In this document: positions 33,761 through 42,700 of the stretch, piece after piece | How the letters are laid out: each line of letters starts with the position of its first letter | Position numbering within the stretch: the first letter of the stretch is position 1 | NCBI GenBank assembly: GCA_030512335.1 | Contig: JAULSU010000002.1 | Location: 4,774,001-4,838,000 of the forward strand | Source: Immersiella caudata | Taxonomy: Eukaryota; Ascomycota; Sordariomycetes; Sordariales; Lasiosphaeriaceae | Direction: 5' to 3' | DNA: 64,000 bases | The notes under the pieces: generated by a model | Seen by the model: the letters and a program-made list of their open reading frames with translations, nothing else | The model's database searches: none | What the model was told of the DNA's origin: nothing | Position numbers and translations under genes: made by a program

Positions 33761-34321
33761 TGGGGTGAGGTTGTCGTGGAAGAAGGAGCGTTGAGGTGGT
33801 TCGATGGAAATTTGGAAATGACGGAAGGAGCTCGGGAAGTTCTCGGCAGCGACCCCAACCCTGGAATTCAAGGGCCGCCCACCTAGAATTCCTGCGATGA
33901 ATCCGGAGAGGTCGCAGAAGGTTGTCCACCCAACCTCTCCATACCCAGGGAGGGGGACCTTCCCAACAAGGAGGAGGGCAAACCTGACCAGCAGGCCGAG
34001 GTTCCAGAGGAGCAGAATGCCGGCTTGGTTTGGCTCAGTCGTCAGTATCACGAGCGGGATTCAGGGGTGGTGAGGTCATACGATGGCATATCCAACACCG
34101 TAGTTCTCATTAAACTGGACCTGGCAGAGTATCAGATATCCCAGGCTTACAATGAGAAGCGCCACCGCGATTGTGCGCATGAGGGTTTGGAACCAAAAAG
34201 ATGAAGAATCTCGGTTCCTGCATGATGGGCGCCTCCTGGGCAGCCTCAATACGAGATTTACATTGTGGCTGAGCTGATTTTCTTGAATTCTCGTTTATAC
34301 TAATTGGGTACAATACCAGTG

Positions 34322-37300
34322 TCACCAATCAACCAGATTTCGCACCGTATCAGCCATTGCCACCCACCTCTCATCCCCCTTTGCCGATTTCCGTCCCTCA
34401 AGCTGATCACAAAGCGTCTGAAACCTCTCCCACACGCGAACAAACTTCTGCTGCCTGTTTCCTTCCGCACTCGCCGAAATGTTCTTAAACGCCAAGGCCA
34501 TCGGCCCCCGAGTCCTCAGGTCCGCGTAGGCATCCTTGCCAAGATAACCCTGGTACCTCTTGGGCTCATTGTCCACCAGAATAGCAGAAACGCGCGCAAG
34601 GTGCAGTATGACGCCGGCAAGACCGGCCACGAAAGACGTGGCGATGGACGACCCGCTCATGGGGTGGCTCCGGGGTGCGTGGTCGGTTCCCTCGGTGTAG
34701 AAGGTCTCCCCTTCGCTGCCGCCGTCGACCTTGTGTCCGGGGAGGAAGTAGTCGGCATCGTTGTTGGCGTGGGACCATGGGCTTCCCATTTTTGTGGCGG
34801 CGCCGATGCGGATCAAGCGGCCTTGGGAGATGGAGCCTGGGTAGCTGGTGTCTGGGTTGTCGAGTCCCGTGTCCTCGACGGCGCAAAAAAGGAGGGTCGG
34901 CTTCAGGGGTTGGTTGTCGAGGGCGGTCTGGTCAAAGGCGGTTGGCCGGCTGGCTTTTTCGAGGACGACGTTAAAGTCGTGTTCCATTTTTTCGTTGGAT
35001 GCCTGGTTGTTTGACCTGGACACGGCCCATGCCATGCAGATGATGTCGACACCGAACATGTGTGCTCTGTCGATGGCCTGGTAATCAACGAAGTCAGTGT
35101 TGGACATCATGTTATAATACCCCGTGGTTCCAAAATACCTGGAGAGAAGGTGGAAGGGAGGCATCATGAGAACGTACTTTGACAGCACTTTCATATGGAA
35201 ACGAGTGCCGAGGGCTCCCGTTTTCTCCAATCAGCGCCGATGGCTGAAGTCTGAAGCTGTAGAGCTCAGCCAGTGGAAAGATTTGCAGTATGAACTTCGC
35301 GACAAGTGTCCCATGGCCCCTGGTGCTCTCATAATATGGGACACCCCTGTCCAGCTCGCCGGAACAGAGCGAGGCGCCGCCGACCACCCGACCGCTGATT
35401 TCCTCGTCTGTCACTTCAATACCGTCATCGATAATCGCGATCTTGATACCGCGATCTAAACCATCCGCAGCGCTCGTCCCCGCAATCTCAGGGAAGCCCG
35501 CCTGGAGAATGTGAGAAGCGAGGTCTGTCATGCACCTTATCCACTTGTGATGGTCGTTTTGGTCCGTATGCTGTGATGGGTGCGCCGTCATCCCGTCACT
35601 CGAGTCTTCGATGAGCGGAAAATCTGTGCTGTGGTCCTCCCCGTCGGAATATGTCAGGGGATCGAGTTTACGATCGAGGCGCACCTGCTGCAGCTTGGTC
35701 TTAAAATCTTGCAAATCGCGAGTGCGTCGAGCAGTCATCTTGATCCCCTATTATAAAAGTTAACTTTGGTCTTGGATTTCGATTGGTGGAAAGAGCATTC
35801 AGGCTGTTTGCCTAACAGGGTGACCTCCCATAGTGAAGTGGAGCGGGAGGGGGGTAATCAGGGGTAAGTAAATAAATAAAAGTGGACCCCTCACTTACAT
35901 GCATCAACACAACCTGTACTTCCTCCAGAGTCTCCACCACGCCAATGCCGTCCGTGTCGCCCCAGCCCCTGAGAACTGCATTGCTGCCTCCCCACCAGAG
36001 GACAAGGCTCTTGACCTTGGAATCGCCCAACCGCTTTGCCTCCACGCCTAGATCGCGACGTCTCCAATCCAGTCTCTCGATCTGGAGCCCTTCAAGGCAC
36101 TTCTCAATCGTGTCGTCGCTGTTGCCGGGAAACTCTCCGTCCTCCACGGTGAGGTGAAGGATCCGTCTTACGCCCTTTTCTTCCTTGAGCCACGTGAAGA
36201 AGAAAAGCGCGTCGCACACAAGTGGCTTCTCGTCGTCGTCGATGCCCTCGACGAAGGACACTTGTCCAAGATAGACGTACTTGAGCGTCTTTGCGAGGCA
36301 AAGATTTTTATACTGACTCTGGAAGCTCAAGACGTGAATGGAGGCCGGCCCGGGACTCTTTGAGAGTTTTCGAAAGTCGAGAAAGATTTGCTTGCCTGTT
36401 TGGGGAGGGTTAGCCAGTCAGCGACAAGGAAGAAACGCACTAGGGATGGGGATACGACTTTTAGGATTCAAGCCATAAAGCACCTCGGCGGCACGCCACG
36501 GTTGAAGCCTGCGCAGGTAGTGCAGCTTGAGGACGTATTTGATATCGGTTGAGAACTTCATGGCCTCGTCCAGAGATGTGCCTTGTTTCTTGCCCGGAGC
36601 CCTCGCCAAGGGGGTAGTGGACCTGGCGTCCCCTTCGGCCCGCGGTGCTGACGATGATGTTCCTGTTCTAGGACGTGATTGGTTCGCGGCCGGACTGGAA
36701 GGGCGAGATGAATTGCTGGCGCCAGGACCGTTGCCACCTGCACGGTGCGGACGTTGGTGGACCAGGCCAATGCCGGTGCCGACGCCGCTGGACATGGACC
36801 TGCTGGCGCTGTATCCCGACATCTGCGACAGGCGAGGGGCGGTGAGTTCCGTCGAGGCCTCCATCTTGCGGAAGTTGATTGCCTTCTGGCCCGCGCCCCT
36901 GACCTCGATGGACGCTGCCCTGCTGGTATGGGCTGCTGCCGCAGCCTTGAATGCCATAAGCGCTCTCCAGTCTTTGCGCTTGTCCTTGAAGTATCGATAA
37001 GGGGACTTGTATCCCGGCCTGTTTAGTTGGTCGTCGCCAGATATGTCATTCTTTTCGAGAAGCTTCTCCACGAGCGAAACTTGTTCCTTGCATTGAATTC
37101 CTGAGGCATCCACGGCGAGATGGAGCGGTGTGCATCCGGCGTTGTCGGGAGCCAAAAAGGCATCAGGGGGCGCAAGATCCACTAGGGCGTTGACCACGCG
37201 GTAGTAGGCGACAGCGCAGCTGCTTGTTTGGGGCGAGGAGGCGATGGCGCCGTGTAGGCAGTTGCCGCCCTCGGGTTGGGACTGGCCGATGATGGTGGGC

Positions 37301-37737
37301 CAGTCGATGTTTGGCGGCGTGTCGATGTACTGTAGCTGAAGCATGTGGTCGATCCAGTCAAAGTTTTGCTGCATTATCGCGTGGTGAAGGGGCGTTCTTC
37401 CTGTGGTGTCCGGGTGGGTCATCATGGACGGACCATCGTCGGGTTCTAGGCGTAAAATGCCGCCGATGACCGCATAAATCTGGGGTCCTCGGAATCTGCG
37501 TTGCTGGGCGTGGCAATGAAGGATATTTCGTCCCTGGCCGTTCACAGCTAGGAGCCGAGCACTATGATTTCGGATGTACATGGCCAACCCCGCTTCTGTG
37601 TCCAGGTCAACCCCATCTAGGCCTTTCAGGTGCTGTAGATCATCAAGGATGTCCTCGGGCGAGTCGTCAGTCGACTCATCGTCCATTTCGCTGGCGGCTG
37701 AACTGTTAGGGGGGATATTCCGTGCTGAGGGATCCAT
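34322..37737 (-). CDS. Ankyrin-repeat subtilisin-like protease (S8) fusion
   Basis: Exons 37737-36441, 36395-35899, 35747-35178 and 35077-34322 encode 1039 residues. After an acidic, low-complexity start, ankyrin-type repeats occupy about residues 50-260 (TGRTPLHHAIMQQNFDWIDH, CTPLHLAVDASG). A Ser/Pro/Arg-rich linker and a mixed alpha/beta region (to about 600) follow. The C-terminus is a subtilase domain with Asp705 in IAIIDDGIE, His743 in TRGHGTLVAKF and Ser932 in MSGSSIATSFVAG; the oxyanion position reads LLFCAVEDTG, with Asp in place of Asn. There is no signal peptide, so it is a cytosolic protease. Intron 3 (98 nt) removes an out-of-phase stretch and joins SAVK to AIDRAHMFGVDII. Known fungal subtilases of this kind switch on a neighbouring pore-former in cell-death pairs; that role here is inference. 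The ATG at 37842 is an alternative start. Confidence 0.88.
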
Positions 37738-38172
37738 TGCGCGTTGATTGATGTGGATCAATGTTGTGACGTGGGACAATGAACCACGATGTCTTGGACT
37801 CTGATTTGATGTTCTAATATTTGTGATGCAGACAAGCAACAAGAATGTGTCAGCCAGTCTAGACCACTGCTCCCTCAGACTGATGACTCGAAAGCGTGCA
37901 GGTGGTGTGATGATGATGCACCGATAATGGCCAATGGGAACCTTGATGGGGGCGCCCCGATTTCAGCGCAATCTGCCCACCTACCCACCAGGCACCGAGC
38001 ATCAGGTGCTGGTGGTCTCCATATTGACACCCCGGCAAGTTTATTGAAGTACCTGCATGAGGATGATTGAAAGTTGGATACCGCGACCTTGGATCTTTTC
38101 TTCATCTTGCCATAATTAGTCTCAGCACAGTCAATTGATTGATGTCACCGAGCGTCATAGCGCGTACCTTTG
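37738..38172. promoter_or_regulatory. Divergent promoter of the protease/unknown pair
   Basis: About 435 bases separate the two start codons. There is no coding signal. Shared regulation of the two genes is possible from this head-to-head layout. Confidence 0.5.
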
Positions 38173-39105
38173 ATGATGGAGACACCAAAAGAGTCTATCA
38201 AAGACCCAGGCTCAGCACACAAGACGAGCTACTCCTTGTTCTTGTTTCCGAAAGATGGTGGTGCTTTCAAAACCGATGATGGCTCTGTCGGCGAGGTTCC
38301 AGAGCAATGGTATCGCGAGCATTGCGCTGTCGAGATCACTTGCAATTGCCTTCGCATCATCCACGGCCGACGCAACCCCGACGCCAAAAATCTGGCAACA
38401 CTCATTGTGCTCGAGCTGCGATTCTTTCCCAACAAGATGGGACGACGCATCACCTGGGCCAACTTGAGGTTCACATTCCGGGGATCCCACATTTGTCCAA
38501 AAATCGTCAACATCGCCCCGGACGCCTACTTCAGCGTCGCGCCGAGCATTGTCGTGTGGGAGGCCAGCAAGAAGCTGCAAGCTGCAGCTGGCGTTACACT
38601 CCCCGCCATCGTCAACCTCAACCTCCTTCTCGAGTACGGCCTTGTCACCAAGGGAGAGACCGAGTCTTCCCAGAAGGTGTGGGGCAATCGTGTTGTCGAG
38701 CCTGCCAAAAACCCCCTTGGACATATGAATCAGGCCTACTGGACGCTGTGGGAAAACAAATCGCAGTCCTCTGGCGTACCGAATCAGATCAGGATTGCGA
38801 TGTTGGTTGAAAGATACGACAATGATACATTTTGGTGTGATTTGGAGGCGGACACAAGCAAAGACATACGCACCGAGTTGGAGAACATCTTCACGTCGGC
38901 GAACCGGTCGTCGTGCATTCCGCTCCACCCACGCGCAGTCTTCGAAGGCACAGAGGACAAGAACGAGAAGGATCGAGTTGACAGGACTTGGCTGGACAAA
39001 GTGGAGCTTAACGGACAAGCTGGAATCACAGTTGAGCAACGGCCTCTGAATGAGCGGAAGGTGGTGCCACTGGGTCAGGGCGCGACCGAACTCGTCCCGA
39101 AGTGA
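38173..39105 (+). CDS. Unrecognised 310-residue cytosolic protein, partner of the subtilase
   Basis: A single exon from tandem ATGs at 38173/38176 to TGA. There is no signal peptide and no membrane segment. The middle looks beta-rich: ELRFFPNKMGRRITWANLRF, then HICPKIVNIAPDAYFSVAP, LLLEYGLVTKGE, MNQAYWTLWENKSQSSGVP and QIRIAMLVERYDNDTFWCDL. The last 60 residues are polar and look unstructured (EGTEDKNEKDRVDRT.., ERKVVPLGQGATELVPK). I recognise the NxxxWxLxENxxxxxGxP rhythm from fungal hypothetical proteins but know no function. It is transcribed away from the ankyrin-subtilase gene, which suggests a protease/substrate or toxin-like/effector relation. I could not identify it as a gasdermin from sequence alone. 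Confidence 0.8.
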   Translation: MMETPKESIKDPGSAHKTSYSLFLFPKDGGAFKTDDGSVGEVPEQWYREHCAVEITCNCLRIIHGRRNPDAKNLATLIVLELRFFPNKMGRRITWANLRFTFRGSHICPKIVNIAPDAYFSVAPSIVVWEASKKLQAAAGVTLPAIVNLNLLLEYGLVTKGETESSQKVWGNRVVEPAKNPLGHMNQAYWTLWENKSQSSGVPNQIRIAMLVERYDNDTFWCDLEADTSKDIRTELENIFTSANRSSCIPLHPRAVFEGTEDKNEKDRVDRTWLDKVELNGQAGITVEQRPLNERKVVPLGQGATELVPK

Positions 39106-39720
39106 CCGGGAAGACATCTGGAGGTAGCGCAAGAAAATTGAAATGATTTGCATGCTGAGATTGATGATGGGTGACTCTCCTTGCGTTACCTCGGCCCGCT
39201 CCGACAGTGCGCTTGTTGGCTTGGAAGGAGCGATCGTTTTGAAGTGGGACCCGCTCCACTGCCACAGATGTTGTTTCCTTGTGGTTGCAACCTGCAAGGC
39301 GCCATGAGAAAACCTCCCTCAATCACGCATTTTACCACCACCCACCCCTCAACGCAGCCATGGAGGGGGCCACGAAAGCCACATCAGCTGTTTTCTGCAA
39401 ATACTTCCCGCCTGGGACAAGCCTCATCAGAGCACAATCATGCACCGCTGCAAGGAGCCACACCACATTCTGCATGCGCTCTAACCTCATCAGGAAATGG
39501 GGTTTCGGTCTCGATTGCCTGTGGTGGGCTCGACTCTGCGAAATGCAGCACTTGAAGCTGCCGATCAGTCACACCACGCAAGTGGCCCCAGGAACCAAAC
39601 CGAAAGAGAGCATCGATGTGCTCTGTTCAGCCGTGGAGAAAACCTAGCGACACGCTAATCACTACACTTTTGCAATAACTCATCTTTCCCGCGGCGCAGT
39701 ACCAACTGACTTACGTCAAG
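39106..39720. other. intergenic, no gene seen
   Basis: Two overlapping ORFs of about 120 codons lack motifs and have low-complexity composition. Confidence 0.4.
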
Positions 39721-42700
39721 ATGTCAGAGCCTGAGGCGATCGAAAACACCGACCCCAGAGGCCAAAACAATTGCACCACGGGATCCGAGTCGCTGAGCGG
39801 AGAAGAACGAGCTAAGGGGGAGTTGGGCTTGAGGCTTCTCGCAAAGCCAAATCATGGGTCCCGTAACCTCGAGTAAGCCTCCCGCAACGCCATACTCATC
39901 GGGTAGCAGAAAATTAACAGCAGGCATCACGTACAGCGTCATTGCCATCCATGGCATTTTGGAGGATAGCGAACCTTCCTGGAGATCACCAAGGGAACAA
40001 TCCGGCTGGTTAGAGAACAGTCTCTTCGAGCGCTATCGCAGGTCGTGCATCTACGAGTTCCGATACGACCCAAAGCCAATCAGACTAGACGACCATCCAG
40101 CAAAGCAACTCGACGCCGTGGCCAGTCAATTGCTACGTGAGTTGAAGGAGGCGAGAGAAGGACACTCCCTGGTGAGTGATCTGCCGGTGATTTGTGAGAC
40201 TTGGTCGACTCACCATGAAACCCCGCTCGACAGGATGAGACAGTCCCCCTGCTATTCCTAGGTCATGACATAGGGGGGATGATAATGAAGAATGTATGTC
40301 CCTCTGATGGAGTCTTGCGACAAAGTGGTCTTGACTGTGCTGATACCTATCTGAGAACAGGCCCTTGTAATAGCATCCCGAACGATGGAATACTACAAGC
40401 TCAATTTGTCAACCAAGTTTCTGGTAAGTTCAGCACACTCGTCCCATCAGGTCAACATTTGCGATATCCTGTGCTTATTTCATCCCAGGCCTTCTTCGGG
40501 TGCCCTCACCGATACAGGAGCTTCAACGAGCTGGAAGAGCGGATTCTTCGTCTGCTCCCCCCAAGCCTAGAATGCAGAGACTCAATGACCCGGTCCAACC
40601 GTCTTGCTCGGGCGATCGACGACGTGAACGACGCCTTCGAAGAGACTCAGATCCTCCTGTCGGCCCTGGTTCTGTCAGTTGTCTCGGATCCATGCTATTT
40701 GAGCACGCAGCCAGAATCTGTGCGTCACGCAATCTTTGGTCACGAGATGGGAATGATTGGAAACCTACAGGAGGTATGCTACACTGTCCCTGTACCCCAC
40801 GATATGCTGGGCAGGGTACAGTACCTAGATGATGCCGCTTCTCTTTTCGTCTTGGGCTTTACGCAAATCAAAGCCTACGGCGAAGACTTCCGTAAGTAAC
40901 ACCTGCCTTTGGGGAAGCCCCAAGTTCCGAAGCTCACAGGGTGGAAGGAGAACGCCACTGACCACGAACGAGCAGTTACCCAACCAAGCCTCCTCAAAAC
41001 CCCCTGGTTCACGCGATACAGCGCTCTTACACGTTTTCAGCCCACAGCAATCATAACTGATGTCAATTTGCCACCTCAGCTCAGGGCCCTGGTACAAGAC
41101 AAGGTGAGGGATTGGGGACATTCACCAGACAGTCGAGTCCTCTGCTTCTGCAGCAGCTATCTGAATCGGCCATCATTGGTAGCGGACGATCTTTTGTCTT
41201 GGTCGCGAGAGCGGACAGGAGACATCGACTGGCCAAGAGCGCCTTTCTGCATGTTCAAGTTTGATGCCGCGGACTGCCGGCTCAACACCGCATCAGCATG
41301 TCTACGCTTCTTCATCACAGAGATGTGGCTGCACGACCCAGAAAGTGAAGAGCTCTACAGCGGCGACTTTGAAGACAGACTCGGATTCGCAAGCAGCAGC
41401 ACCGAGGATCTTTGGGACATGTTTCGCTTTCAACTCTTCGAATCGGTGGAGCGCACGGGAAGACATGTGCTTCTCATAGCCAACTTGGATCAGTGCCTGG
41501 ACGGCGCGGACTGGCTTATGGACCGCATCTCACTGATGCTATCAAGATCAGAGTGCCAGTTTGGGTTCATCATCACGTTTCATTCAGGCCACACCCTTGA
41601 GCGGTCGCTCGCGCAGTGGCCAATTGTCAGTCTCGACGAAAGCCAGGACCGGCCGGATGGCTTCGACAGCTTGAGAAATGCCCTGAATGCCATCGGGCCG
41701 CCATTGCAAAACTGGGCTCGCTCCATCCTCGACGTAGCCGCATTCGCCGCGCGACCGCTCACGACATGGGAACTTGCAGACATGCTAGGGTGCCCCCGAC
41801 GGAATCTGTTTATCAATGTACATCGTCGATTCAGCGGCGAGTTGGTTATTCGACACAACAAGCTGACCACAGCCGAGAGCCTCAGTCAGGCGCGACTACG
41901 AGACATTCTTACTGGGACGGTGAACGGGACGCCCGCTTGGTACGCGACCAGCGCATTCGAAGCCCACGCAAGACTCACCAACGTGTGTGCTCAGTACCTG
42001 ATGTCTCACACACCACGACTGGCTCCCATGCCCGATATTGGCGAGTCTCTTTTGGCCGTTTGCATATCCCCGGGAGAGCCAAGCTTCCTGGAATATGCGA
42101 CGCAATATTGGGCCTTTCACGCGAAAGAAGCAACAGGATCCCCAGGCATTGGCGACAGGGATGCGCAGCGCATCGTCGACACCTGTGTCGACCTGGTGTC
42201 TGAATCGTCACGCCTCCGGATGCTGTCGCAGAGGCTTTGGCTGGGTTCCGATCCACTCTCTCGCCTCGGCTACATGTCTGTTAGCCCTCTTCCCATGATT
42301 GCCTCTCTGGGGCTTGTGGCGGTGCTGAAAGAGCTTCTGGAGAAAATGGACAAGTCGAGCGATGAGCACGACGTCCTTGTTGGGGAGGCTTTGGTTGCAG
42401 CGGCGAATTCAGGATGCCAGGAGGCCGTTGCGGTGCTGATTTCCGCCTGGACCAAGCCATCACCCCGTACGCTGGCAGAATCCATCTCATACGCAGCATA
42501 CGGCGGTCACTGCAGCATACTCAGGACTCTCATGCATGAAGCCTCCTCGACCCCAAGAGTAATCCTAGACAAGGATGTGTTGCGACGGGCCGCGTTCCTA
42601 GGCCTCGCCGATGTCACGCAGGATCTGCTCGATCACTACGACGTGGACTTGGAGGACACGGACGAGGAAGTAGCTTCACCGCTTTACTTGGCGATCAGGG

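Noticed and set aside
38173..39105. Calling the partner gene a gasdermin
   Set aside because: Neighbourhood fits, but I cannot see gasdermin-specific motifs, and family members are too divergent to call without a profile or structure search.
33296..39105. Indole-terpene or other secondary-metabolite cluster because of the PaxB-like relic
   Set aside because: No prenyltransferase, GGPP synthase or P450 is nearby, and the PaxB-like sequence is itself broken.
38212..39297. 361-codon minus ORF opposite the unknown partner gene
   Set aside because: Its composition is irregular and motif-free, whereas the plus frame has protein-like strand and turn patterning and a good position relative to the protease promoter.
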